Shown here piece after piece: positions 44,960 through 57,752 of a stretch of 64,000 nucleotides of DNA. The notes under the pieces are model-generated. The model searched no databases. It was not told the origin of the DNA and saw nothing but the letters and a program-made list of their open reading frames with translations. The translations under genes and the position numbers were made by a program. The stretch is from NCBI RefSeq assembly GCF_040958095.1, contig NC_091158.1, forward strand, positions 37,580,710 to 37,644,709, written 5' to 3'. The stretch comes from Procambarus clarkii (lineage: Eukaryota; Arthropoda; Malacostraca; Decapoda; Cambaridae). How positions within the stretch are numbered: position 1 is the first letter of the stretch; each line of letters begins with the position of its first letter.

Positions 44960-47281
44960 CGCGCCTTTGAATCTTCCCTTCTTGCCGCCAAGCGTCGAAA
45001 GAACCAGCTCAGGTTTCTTAAAGACTGTCTTGCTGAGCAAGTTCTCCCTCATTCTTTATCTCACTTTCTCCAGTTCAACACTTCGGGATCTCCTTTCCCT
45101 GAACATGCCCGCCTTCTTCTTCAAGAACTTATTCATGCCACATCCTTTCAAGTTGACGAGGCTTTTCTTGCTGTTCGTCAAGAGCAACGCTTTTTGTCCT
45201 CTTCTCTTCCCAGTGATCTATGCAATATAATTTTTCCAATTGCATTTGACACTGCTCACGTCTCCTCTTCCCACCACTCCTCCACACTACACAACAAACT
45301 TCAACGCCTGATCTCCAACAGTCCTTGGGCCAAATACTCTCTCTCTGACTGTGTTACCAACCTTTCGTCCTACTCTCTTTCTAAGCACCAGCAAGAACTT
45401 CTTGGTCTTGGTCTGTCTTTTGCTACTTCCCCTGGCCCACGCTGTGGCATTGATCTCATTAGTTCCTTTGACAGGTTTGTCAATTCTAACTCTAGTACTC
45501 TTTCGGACCTGTCTGCCTTTAGAGGGGCCCTTATCCCCGTTCTTGACAGCTTGTTTTCTAAAAATAACCACCTTCCTCGTCGCTTCCAGCTTGCCCTTGC
45601 CTCCCTGAAATCTAACAACTCTATTCTTATCCTTCCTTCCGACAAAAGCAATTCGGTGGTTGTCCTTGACCGTGAGGACTACCTCCGAAAAGCAGATGTC
45701 TTGCTCTCTGACTCTCGCACTTATGCTCCTCTGACTTCTAACCCTTTGGATCGCCTCAAAACTTCCTTTAACCGCAAACTAAGACAGCTCTCTAGTCTTT
45801 GCCCTCCTGACTTTGATCTCATTAAACGTTTCCGTGTCATCTGCCCTTCTCTTCCTTATTTCTATGGTCTTCCTAAGACTCATAAACCTGGTGTTCCTCT
45901 TCGTCCTATCATTTCTTCACGGGGCTCTGTCAGCTATCCTCTTGCCTCCTGGCTCGCTAAAACCCTAACACCTTACCTTGGCACTTTTTCCCCTGCCCAC
46001 CTTCGTCACTCTCAGGACTTCATAGAAAGACTGCGCCTGCAACCCTCTTGTAAGATGCTTAGTCTTGATGTCGACTCTCTGTTCACTAATGTTCCGCTCG
46101 ATGACGTTCTCTCTTTCCTCAGACAGAAGGCGTCAGAGGGCCTCCTTCCTCTCCCACTTCCCACTGACGTTTTCCTCGATCTCATTAGACTCTGTGTTGA
46201 ATCTAACTCTTTCTCTTTCAACGGTAAATATTACACTCAAACATTCGGTGTGGCTATGGGTTTCCCTCTCTCCCCTGTTCTTGCTAATTTCTACATGGAA
46301 TACTTCGAAATTGTTCTTCTTCCTTCTATTGACACTCGTCCCTCTCTCTGGCTTCGATATGTTGATGACATTTTTGCTTTATGGCCTCATGACCTTAATC
46401 TTTTCCAGCCTTTCCTCGCCTCTCTTAACAATCTGGCTCCTTCTATCCATTTCAAAGTTGAGTGGGAATCTAATTCCCTCCTTCCTTTTCTTGATGTTCA
46501 TGTTCACAGCTCTGTGTCTGGGTTCTCTTTCTCTGTCTACCGTAAACCCATGCATAGTGGCATTTACATTCACTTCTTTTCCTACCATCCTCCTTCTGTT
46601 AAGAAAAGTGTCCTCGTCTCTCTCTTCCTCCGCGCTCTACGCATCAGCGACCCTCAGTTTCTTGATTCTGAAATTGCCTTTATCTACAAATCATTCTCTC
46701 GCCTTGGTTATCCTTTGCATTTCATCAACTGTGCCCACTCTCAAGCTAAACGAAATTTCTTTCATCCTAAACCTGCTTCCAACACTAGTAGCACTGTACT
46801 ATGCCTTCCCTTCATATCTGAACTCAAAACTTTTACCAATACCTTTCGTCCTCTTGACATTAAACTCGCCTTTCGACAAACTAACACACTTCGTAGCAAT
46901 CTAGTTCACACTGCTCCTCCTGCTTCTAATGCTGCTGGTGTCTACTCTATTTCCTGTTCATCTTGTCCTCTCCAATACTTTGGTGAAACTGGCCGTACAC
47001 TGAATGACAGACTTAAAGAACACTAGAGAACTGTTAAGTCTGCAGACACTAACAATGCTCTCTTCTGCCATGTGAGGGATTCTAATCATCCCATTGATTG
47101 GTCTTCCTCCAAAATAATCTTTCCTGCCTCTACTCTACACAGACGCCGTCTTGTAGAATCGGCTCTTATAAACAATGTACCCAACATGAACTTTAGTCCT
47201 GGCTTTGTTGCTGTGGACTCTTCCCTTTCACAGTATATACTCAAATGCTCTAATCTTTCTAACAAACGTGACTTAACATAA
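44960..47281 (+). pseudogene. Penelope reverse transcriptase with GIY-YIG endonuclease, one internal stop
   Basis: The frame can be followed from about 44960 (LAAKRRKNQLRF region), past the ATG at 45194, to a TAG at 47024-47026, and then in the same frame to 47281. Motifs are ILPSDKSNSVVVLDR, YGLPKTHKPGVPLRPIISSR, LSLDVDSLFTNVP, GVAMGFPLSPVLANFYME, RYVDDIFALW (catalytic YVDD) and VYRKPMHSG, all typical of Penelope-like polymerases. A C-terminal GIY-YIG nuclease follows: GVYSISCSSCPLQYFGETGR, then after the stop the HVRDSNHPIDW region. Only the one stop breaks it, so the element may be recent. The protein would copy RNA at a nicked or telomeric 3' end. Confidence 0.92.
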
Positions 47282-47539
47282 AGCTTTCCCCCTTCCATTT
47301 CTTTCTTTCTCTTTCCTTTTCTTTCTCTCTTCTCCCTTTTTCTGTTCATTGTCTTCTACGCTCCCTTGCTATCCTCTTCTTTTTCCTATTACTATCTCCT
47401 TCGGTGGTTATAATAGTAGCTGCCTCGTATGGGCCAATAGGCCTGCTGCAGTTCTCATTACTACTATCCCCTACACCTGACTTTCCTCCTCAGCTCTCTC
47501 TTGCCTATTTATTGCCTGTCCCTACCTCCTCATCACAAT

Positions 47540-47575
47540 CGACTTGAGAATGGTCCTGGACGGACCGAAACGTCG
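47540..47575 (+). ncRNA. Hairpin with hammerhead-like core near the Penelope 3' end
   Basis: CGAC (47540-47543) pairs with GTCG (47572-47575), and GGTCC (47552-47556) pairs with GGACC (47562-47566), which is followed by GAAAC. Penelope-like elements are known to carry hammerhead ribozymes with a GAAAC segment. Here the CUGAUGA box is replaced by CTTGAGAA and the flanks pair with each other, so a working ribozyme is doubtful. Confidence 0.25.
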
Positions 47576-47645
47576 TCGTCCCTTCAATTTCTAGTGTGTG
47601 GTCTGGTCAACATACTTCAGCCACGTTATTGTGACTCATCGCCTG

Positions 47646-48050
47646 CAGAAAATGGAATCTTTACTTTGGTTACAGAAAACGGAGCAAAGCCAAGGGGGGG
47701 GGGGGGGATGACTGGAATAAACAGTTTCCAACCTGACTCTTCTCGCACATAAACATGTCTTTCTTGACCTCATTTCAAATTATATAGAGTACTGAAAGTT
47801 CATTTTCCATAGCAAATATACTAAGGAACTCATTTTACGACTAGAACGCAAACTAGGACCCCTCATTCAGATTAAAAACACGAGAATTATTGACTGAACA
47901 TTTACCCACTATCAAGCACACAGGACTCTTTAAAGCTATCTTAACTTCTTTAAAACCCTAATATGACCCATCTCACATGCAGATCCTGTTCTATGATTCG
48001 CCCTTCATATCAATGTACCCCACAGTATCATGCAAATTCATGATAAGGCT
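47646..48050 (-). repeat. Arm of a roughly 0.4 kb inverted repeat (right)
   Basis: Reverse-complement partner of 39973-40369. It contains a G15 run near 47695-47709 absent from the other arm. Confidence 0.85.
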
Positions 48051-48904
48051 TACTATGCCTAAATATCCAACTTGGTCTTTGTAAGGAATCTTGACCCCCC
48101 CCTTGTATATGTTTGACCCCACTGGGTTAATCATAGGTAGGGGGTCCCTATTGCCGACGTCAAGTCATGTGACACCCCCGCGACAAATAAGGAAAATTTC
48201 ACCTGATTGGCCCATGACCCTGGGACAGAAAGAGAATTTTTCTACTCGGCTCCTGATTGGTCAAAAAATCGTGCCCCGTTCTCACCGCTCACCTCTGACC
48301 ATTGCAGAAAATGGAGCTGTGCCAAGGGCTCTCTGTACTATTCAGTCATAGCCTCATTAAAGTACTCCAAAAACTTCTATATTCGCTTTCAACTGTGTTT
48401 CCTGGTTTGAATCTATTGAACATTCACCCTCTGATCTATTCATCAGTAGGGACCCCCAAATTGATTCCGTAGTACTCTGGTTACACCCCTGGCCCAAATC
48501 GTGAATTTTGCTCATGCTATTAAATACTCCAAAAACGTTTTATATGCCTTTCACCAGTGTATTTTTTGGTTTTCATCTATTGAACATTCATCTTCGGTAC
48601 CTTTAGAAAGTAGGGACCCCCTTCTTGATGCCTTAGACTCATCTTGAAAGCAAGCGACAAATCGTACAAAAAAACAAGTTAGGATAGGGCACCAGTTCCT
48701 CAGGTACATCCTGGGTGGTGGGCCCCGGGGACCCCTGGGGGGAACGGACAACCACCCCATCCTGCCACCGAGCCAGGTGCGCGCCGAGAGCGTCCTGACC
48801 CGACCGCTTGAAAAGTTTTTTCACGATCTGGCCCGACAGGGTCGAGTCGGCATGGAAGTGCCCAACCGTTTCTGAAAAATTTATTCCCCATGTGTCTCCT
48901 TTTA
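48051..48904. other. Unassigned interval with a two-copy direct repeat
   Basis: A segment starting ACTCCAAAAAC, with TTTCA.C.GTGTTT...GGTTT and TCTATTGAACATTCA...TAGGGACCCCC blocks, occurs at about 48363-48460 and 48528-48622 (period about 165 bp). The remaining 48630-48904 is GC-rich unique sequence without a recognised gene. Confidence 0.6.
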
Positions 48905-51900
48905 CACTACTGTGGCATACATGCGGGCGGGCACCAGTACAGGGGTGAGATATATGAGGGCGGGCACCCGTACAGGGGTGGGATATATGAAGGCGGGCAC
49001 CCGTACAAGGGAGTGATATATACGGGCGGGCACCTGTACAGGGGTGGGATATATGAGGACGGGCACCCATACAGGGGTGATATATATGTAGACGGGCACC
49101 CGTACAGGGGAGAGATATATGCGGGCGGGCACCCGTACAGGGGTGGGGAAATATGAGGGTGGGCGCCCGTAAATGGGGTAGGATATATGAGGGCGGGCAC
49201 CCGTATATGGGTGTAATATATGAGGGCGGGGACCCGTACACGGGTGGGATATATTTCAGGGCGGGCACCCGTACACAGGTGGGATATATGAGGGCCGGCA
49301 CTCGTACATGGATGGGATATCTGTGGGCGGGCACCCGTACAGGGGTGGGATATATGAGGGCAGGAATCCTTACAGGGGTGGCATATATGCGAGCGGGCTC
49401 CAGTACAAGGGTGGGATATATGAGGGCGGACATCCATACACGGACGGAATATATGAGGGCAGGCACCAGTACAGGGGTGGGATGTATGAGGGCGGGCACC
49501 CGTACACGGATGGGATATATGAGGGCGGACCCCCGTACAGGGGGGGATATATAAATGCGGGTATCCTTACAGGGGTGGCATATATGCGAGCAGGCACCAG
49601 GTACAAGAGATGGGATATATGAGGGCGGGCACCTGTACAGGGGAGAGATATATGCGGGCGGGCACCCGTACAGGGGTGGGATATATGAGGGCGGGCGTCC
49701 GTAAATGGGGTAGGATATATGAGGGCGGGCACCCGTATGTGGGTGTAATATATGAGGGCGGGGACCCGTACATGGGTGGGATATTTCAGGGCGGGCACAC
49801 GTACACGGGTGGGATATATGAAGGTGGGCACCCGTAAAGGGGTGGGATATTAGAGGGCAGGCACCCATACTGGGGTGGGATATATGAGGGCTGGCACCCG
49901 TACAGGGGTGAGATATATGAGGGCGGGCACCCATACAGGGGAGGGATATATGTGTGCGGGCACCCGTAAGGAGGTGAGATATATGAGGGTGGCCATCCAT
50001 ACATGGGTGGGATATATGAGGGCGGGCACTCATACTGGGGTGGGATATATTAGGGCAGGGACCCGTACAGATGTGGGCTATATATGGGCAGGCACCCAAA
50101 CATTGGTGGGATATATGAGGGCTGGAACCAATATAGGGGTAAGATATATGAGGGTGGGGACCCGTATAGGAGTGGGCTATATATGGGCTGGCACCGTACT
50201 GGGGTGGGATATATTAGGGCGGGCACCCATACAGGGGTGCGATATATGAGAGCGGGAATCCGAACATAGGAGGGATACATGCAGGCGGGCACCCGTACAG
50301 GGGTAGGATATATGAGGGCAGGGACCCGTGCAGGGGTGGGATATATGAGAGCGGGCACCCATACAGGGGTGGGATATATGAGGGCGGGCACCCGTACAAG
50401 TGTCGGATATATGAGGGCTGGCACCCGTACAGGGATGGGCTATATATGGCGGGCACCCGTACAGGGGTGGGATATATAAGGGCAGGCACCCATACAGGGG
50501 TTAGATACATGCTGGCGGGCTCCCGTAAAGGGGTGGGATATATGTGGGCGGGCACCTGTACAGGGGTGGGATATATGCGTCCGGACACCCGTACAGGGGT
50601 GGGATATTTGAGAGCGGGAACCCGTACAGGGGTGGGATATATGAGGGCGGGCTCCTGTACAGGGGTGGGATATATGTAGGCGGGCACCCGTTCAGGGGAG
50701 GGATTTATGGGGTCGGGCACCCATACAGCAGTGTGATATATGAGAGCGGGCGCCCGTAAAGGGGGTGGGATATATGAAGGCGGGCACCCAAATATGGGTG
50801 TGATATATTAGTGCGGGGACCCGTACACAGGTGGTATATATGATAGTGGGCACCCGTACATGGGTGGGATATATGTATTTGGGCACCCATACAGGGGTGG
50901 GATATATGAGGCCGGGCACCCTTACAAAAGTGGGATATATGAGGGCGGGCACCCATACAGGGGTGGGATATATGTTGGTGGGCACTCGTACAGAGGTGGG
51001 ATATATGTGGGCGGGCACCCATACAGGGGTGGGATATAAGAGGGCGGGCATCCTTACAGGGGTGGCATATATGTGGGCGGGCACCAGTACAGGGGTGAGA
51101 TATATGTGGGCGGGCATCAGTACAGGGGTGGGATATATAAGGACTGGCACCCGTATACTGGTGAGATTTATGAGGGCGGGCACCAGTACAGGGGTGTGAT
51201 ATATGTTGGCGGACACCTGTACATGGGTGGGATGTATGTAGGCGGGCACTTATACATGTGTGGGATATATGCGGGCGGGCACCCATACATGGGTGGGATA
51301 TATGAGGGCTGGGACCCGTACAGGGGTGCGATATATCAGGGCGGGCACCCGTACAGGGGTGGGATATATGAGGGCTGGGACCCGTATAGGGGTGGGATAT
51401 ATGGGAACGGGCACCATAGAGTGGGGGGACATATTAGGGCGGGTACCCGTGCAGGGGTGAGATATATGAGGGTGGGCACCCGTACAGGGGTCGGATACAT
51501 GCATGCGGGCACCCATACAGGGTGTGATATATGAGGACGGGAGCCCATACAGGGGTGATATATATGTAGGCGGGCACCCGTACAGGAGAGAGAGATATGC
51601 GGGCGGGCACCCGTTCAGGGGTGGGATATATGAGGGCGGGCGCCCGTAAAAGGGTTAGGATATATGAGGGCGGGCACCCGTATATGGGTGTAATATATGC
51701 GGGCGGGGACCCGTACACAGGTGGGATATTTAAGGCCGGGCACCCGTACACGGGTGGGATATATGAAGGCGGGCACCCGTACAAGGGAGTGATATATACG
51801 GGCGGGCACCCGTACAGGGGTGGGATATATGAGGACGGGCACCCATACAGGGGTGATATATATGTAGGCGGGCACCCTTTACAGGTGAGAGATATATGCG

Positions 51901-52305
51901 GGCGGGCACCCGTACAGGGGTGGGAAATATGAGGGCGGGCGCCTGTAAATGGGGTAGGATATATGAGGGCGGGCACCCGTATATGGGTATAATATATGAG
52001 GGCGGGGACCCGTACACGGGTGGGATATATTTCAGGGCGGGCACCCGTACACGGGTGGGATATATGAGGGCCGGCACTCATACAGGGGTGGGATATATGT
52101 GGGCGGGCACCCGTACAGGAGTGGGATATATGAGGGCGGGCATCCTTACAGGGGCGGCATATATGCGAGCGGGCTCCAGTACAGGGGTGGGATATATGAG
52201 GGCGGGCATCCGTACATGGATGGAATATATGAGGGCGGGCATCCGTACATGGATGGAATATATGCGAGCGGGCTCCAGTACAGGGGTGGGATGTATGAGG
52301 GCGGT
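48905..52305. repeat. 33-bp minisatellite, block C
   Basis: About 100 further units, same orientation as blocks A and B. Two stretches about 0.6-2.6 kb apart share longer higher-order patterns (for example 48990-49260 and 51770-52040), pointing to segmental duplication within the array. Open frames on both strands are repeat artefacts. Confidence 0.95.
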
Positions 52306-52500
52306 ATTATAGACTGTGAGTTGTTGGTGTTGTCGTCGTTGATCCTTCTCTACGAACAACCCAACCCACAACTCGGTAGAGTGCTTATACCTTACTAGGA
52401 GATCACCCTTGGCGCTTCTGGCTCTTGGAGAGGGGCTCCACGTCACACGTTTAGGGTATCCGGCTCCACACTTAGCCTCGTTGTCACGTACACACACCCA
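52306..52500. other. Unassigned junction sequence
   Basis: About 195 bp between the minisatellite and a LINE-A fragment, with a GTTGTTGGTGTTGTCGTCGTTG start. No feature recognised. Confidence 0.4.
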
Positions 52501-52818
52501 CTCGACAGGGTTGATAAAGACAGGCTGTTTAACACAAGGGGCACACGCACTAGGGGACACAGGTGGAAACTGAGTGCCCAAATGAGCCACAGAGATATTA
52601 GAAAGAACTTTTTTAGTGTCAGAGTGGTTGACAAATGGAATGCATTAGGAAGTGATGTGGTGGAGGCTGACTCCATACACAGTTTCAAGTGTAGATATGA
52701 TAGAGCCCAATAGGCTCAGGAACCTGTACACCTGTTGATTGACAGTTGAGAGGCGGGACCAAAGAGCCAGAGCTCAACCCCCGCAAGCACAACAAGGTGA
52801 GTAGAACTAGGTGAGTAC
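52501..52818 (+). mobile_element. LINE-A copy 3, 3' fragment
   Basis: Covers only the last ORF2 codons (from about AGGGTTGATAAAGACAGG) plus the 3' UTR and tail (GTGAGTAGAACTAGGTGAGT). It includes an uninterrupted AAGTGATGTGGTGGAG at about 52650, the empty version of the 12.1 kb element's insertion site. Confidence 0.9.
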
Positions 52819-53034
52819 TCGAGCCGCTGTGACTCCCATACACGATACATACACACATATAATAATAATGAATCCTATACTCTATAATATTACAATCAGG
52901 TTGCTCTCCAACACCATCAGAACTCTATTATCAGTTTACCAAGTGGTATCCTATCTTCTGATTCACCACCTGATACTATCACCCTCCTCAAGTAGATCAA
53001 GTCTACATACACTGTTGCACTATCAACAAGAGGA

Positions 53035-53037
<3 letters not shown>
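52819..53037. other. Unassigned interval
   Basis: About 220 bp of mixed sequence leading into a (TA)n tract. Nothing recognised. Confidence 0.4.

Positions 53038-53122
<85 letters not shown>
53038..53122. repeat. (TA)n microsatellite, left of the foldback element
   Basis: Uninterrupted TA dinucleotides directly abut the inverted-repeat element; a second tract follows it. Confidence 0.95.

Positions 53123-54077
<955 letters not shown>

Positions 54078-54141
<64 letters not shown>
54078..54141. repeat. (TA)n microsatellite
   Basis: Pure TA repeat, about 32 units. Confidence 0.95.
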
Positions 54142-54142
<1 letters not shown>

Positions 54143-54494
54143 GTGTACAATGAAACTCAGCATGTGAGTGCAATACCATATATCAGTATAAATGTTCATT
54201 GACACACAACAATGATTAATCGATCACCCTCTCAGTCCTAGAACGCATACGTCTGTAGGTAATCCAGCCTACGTCTGTAACTCTAAACTTCAGTATAAAA
54301 CACTCCTTGACATAAGAATGCCAACAATCACTCACCTCTCACTGCGTCTTGCACGCTAATCACAACCAAACACTATCAACTCCCTACAAGTAATCCACCA
54401 GAACTTCCTTCCACCTCTGGAAGTTCACTAACCTGATATCTTCAGGTTCTTCTGGGCTTCACTACCTGGATCCTCTGCAGCTCCTCCAGGCTGC
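54142..54494. other. Unassigned interval before the candidate LTR
   Basis: Mixed sequence with a short inverted motif around CTTCCACCTCTGGAAG (54413-54428). No gene. Confidence 0.4.
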
Positions 54495-55717
54495 TGTAAC
54501 ACGGGTTCGGGTCCTCTCACTTTACTTCCTTCTTTCTACTCCCTCTACCCGTATTCTTACTTTTATTTCTAAACCAAGGGACTCCAAAACTTTTAACAAA
54601 GCCAACTCCACGCCACGTGGTCCTAAGACGATTGACCGACTTAGGATTCTACACCCAGTATGACGTGACCTAAGCTCTGAACAAAACCCTAGAGTCACCT
54701 CTGCTGCCACCACCAGACCAGTAATACAAGAGCAATGATCGAGGTCTGGATCGATCACGCTAATTAATCAACCTAGGGGCTTGATCCCCACTATAAACGA
54801 TGACCTTGAGTGTGGAATAAATTACACGGTAATGATAATTCCGATTCGATGTTAGAATCGGCGCCCAATGCAACTCTGCCTCGTGTGGACCACGTGACCA
54901 GGACAAGTATACACATAAAACACATGGAAACAATAAAATGCAAATTAATAACAAATTTAATTTATTAAAAGAAAACTAAAACAAAATCTAAATAGGTTCA
55001 CTCCCTATCACTTTAACACTCCCTACTTGACCTGAGTGGCAAATGAGACTATTTCTATACTTAACAATAGCAACTATACCTTGGGCGACCAGCTAGATGT
55101 CTTGGGGAGAGGTAAGATGTTTGACCTCTCCCAGCTGCTCCCGTATTCACACTGATTTTTTTCTTGTCTGGACTACCCCAGACAGAGTATTGTATCCTTC
55201 CGCCTCGCTTACCCAGTTACTTTAGCAAGGTTAAGTTATAACAATTATCCTCTGTTTATACTGAATTGATCCAGACTGGTTGAATTATTTTACTTTAATT
55301 AGATTACACAAACATCTAACGGCAAAGCTGTTCCCGATCACAAAAATGGTTATTAAAACTTTGAGAAATATTAGACATGTCAACCCTGCTGACCTATGAC
55401 CGCCGGTCACTCCGCCTCAAAAGTTAGATCTGATTCGTGACGTCACTGATGGTGACTTAAACTCAATAATTAGAATACTCTTGATATTGTATCCAGTACT
55501 ATTATACAATACAATTTTAATGCAAAATGAATAAAGGCTAATTTTCTCTAAATTACTGAATACTATAGGATGATTCATTTACGCAGATATGAACAAAGCG
55601 TCGGTTATTTCCACCGCGAATTCCCCTGGGGGTCAGGTCACCATGCGGCTCAGCTTCCCATTCTCCTTTGTCGATAAACCACTCTGGATAATTCTTACAA
55701 CAGCCTAGTTTGTTACA
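54495..55717 (-). repeat. Candidate 3' LTR of the Gypsy-type element (1223 bp)
   Basis: On minus it begins TGTAACAAACTAGG directly after a G7 polypurine run (GCGGGGGGGT) and ends CGTGTTACA, giving TGTAACA...TGTTACA short inverted termini common in Gypsy LTRs. An AATAAA-type signal lies inside (near 54965). No 5' LTR partner was found up to 64000, so the call rests on termini only; the partner would lie outside the window. Confidence 0.45.
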
Positions 55718-57752
55718 ACCCCCCCGCACAAGCACTTAGTAAACCTTGTTAATTTGTTAAAATTCACGAGGTTTAGTATCCAAACCCACAATTCAACTCA
55801 TGCCACAAACAAAAGCTAACCTAACTAATAAAATTCGACAAATAATAGTCCAACATCATAATAAACATGTTCATATTTCATAAATTTCTCAGCTGTCAAC
55901 TGACAGCAATCCTCCAATATCAGGAAACATACATCCTACCCTTACTGACATAGCTAAATAACATGTCCCTACTTTACCATAAAAAACTAGCTATTAAACT
56001 CTTTTGGCTCTTCACTAGCCAAGTCCATGTGTCCTCTAGAGCCGGCCACACCGTGCTCAAACAAACATTAAAGTTATATCATCAGACTGAACTTTCAGTC
56101 ATCCGGGAGCGTACTACGGAACTATCAGGTACACATCCGTGTACTAACCACTCCCCATCAATGTCAACCTTGACATGTTAAGGAACACACCTAATGTTTA
56201 TTACATGTATCTAAAAATATAAAAAAAAATTCCTATACTATATCACAGGTTTCAGCTGACTGTACAGCCAAGTGTTCTCACTCACTAGAAATGTCAATGT
56301 TTATATTGGTCCGCCTCTCCTGTGTTCAAACATTCTGCAAAAATAGCACAACATAATTTTCCATAACCGTTTGTTCTGGGCTGAGACAATTATACAGGGG
56401 CTTCGATTTTGATTACTGACCAATTTATAGTTAAATTTTCATATATTATACCAGAATTATTTTAAATCTGTTTTTCAACATTTAAAAAGTATTGTGATTC
56501 TAACTCTGTTTTTCAACATTTAAACAAAAGTGTCCAGATGTTCTTTACACAGATGTTCAGAGCCACTTTGTTGTTTGTATCAATTGTTCATATTGAGTAA
56601 TCGAAGAAAAAAATCGATGCTGCTGGATGCTGAATGTAGTCGCTGACGATGACGGTGTCGATCTTGCTTCTTCTCATGTGTAGACATCAATACCTGGTCC
56701 TCTTGTACTCCCATCCGGTACTACTGAATGACGACAGAGTGTAGTAGAGCTGAGTGCCAAGTGACAGCTGTAGAATACTGTTACTTCGGCCATTAATCTT
56801 GCTCTCGACAGTCCACACGCCTTCGTATCAATCACAGTTCACACGGTAGTCTTGATGTTAAACTTGTCGCAGATGACCACAGCAGAGCAGAACTGGATGT
56901 ACCAACGGTGTCTCTTAGCAGGAGTGATGTTAGAAGGTCGTAGAGGCGGGTTGCTTGTTTGCAGAACAGGTGAATCTCGTCTTCCATCATTGCTCACGTC
57001 ATCTCAGGCGTTTCTTGATGTCACCAGGTTACTAGGCCGTAAACACCAACTGTGCATACCCTCGTACCGCCGACTTTAGGCCAAAGGAGACAATTTTGCG
57101 ACCTTCTATTGGCGAGTCCCGGTACTCTGTAGGGAAACCGTGCCTTCCACCTGTGACCGCCTTACTTCTGCTTTCTTGTTACTTCAGATGACGTAATCAT
57201 TAATCTTCCGGCGAAATTCTTGAGTACTGCTACGTGCTTTCCATTTCTTGACCTCTCCTCCAACACTGCTGGAATGGCTGCAGTCTTGATGACGCAGCAG
57301 GTGGGTAGTGGTGATCTCGAGACAGCTACCCCGGCGTTGTATGGCACCTCCGGTGACTGCTATAATGTGGACAGCTCGCTGGCCCTGACAACCTCGTTAG
57401 TGACGTGAGGCGTCGGCCGGGTGACTCTTGGACAGTCACTCATCCCCAAAGTAACTGATGTATGGGTTACTGGGTCTGGTGGGGGGAGGGCTTTGTGTAA
57501 CGTGCCTCCCCCCTCGGTCTTTACAGACAAGGGTTCACGTGTGGCTGGAACAACTGGGTCGGTGTACCAATCAGACCTGGGAACAGACAGACACAACACA
57601 GCGGAAGCATAGATATACTCTGGGTTTGGTGGAGGTGGAACCCCAGAGCACGGTAAAAGTTGCTACCTGAGTTAAGTATAGACATAGTACATCTCATTGC
57701 CTTTACAGGAAAATCTAATGAATACTAAATTATACTAACCAAGGAAGTTACT
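55718..57752 (-). other. Noncoding region between pol and the candidate LTR
   Basis: About 2 kb without a convincing frame on either strand; frames are under 85 codons. If the LTR call is right this is an unusually long 3' untranslated region, possibly the relic of a lost third gene. A separate insertion is also possible. Confidence 0.4.

Larger units (their letters stand above)
44390..47645 (+). mobile_element. Penelope-like element
   Basis: Comprises a leader with an internal partial duplication (44390-44545 resembles 44620-44690 plus 44820-44930: ATAATTGAATG...TTCATTTATTA, CCCATCTTG, ACAATTCATTT...AAGCAAG), one long reverse transcriptase frame and a 3' region with a CGAC...GTCG hairpin. 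It ends near the inner border of the right inverted-repeat arm. Tandem, LTR-like partial duplications at the start are usual for this class. The exact ends are uncertain. Confidence 0.8.
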
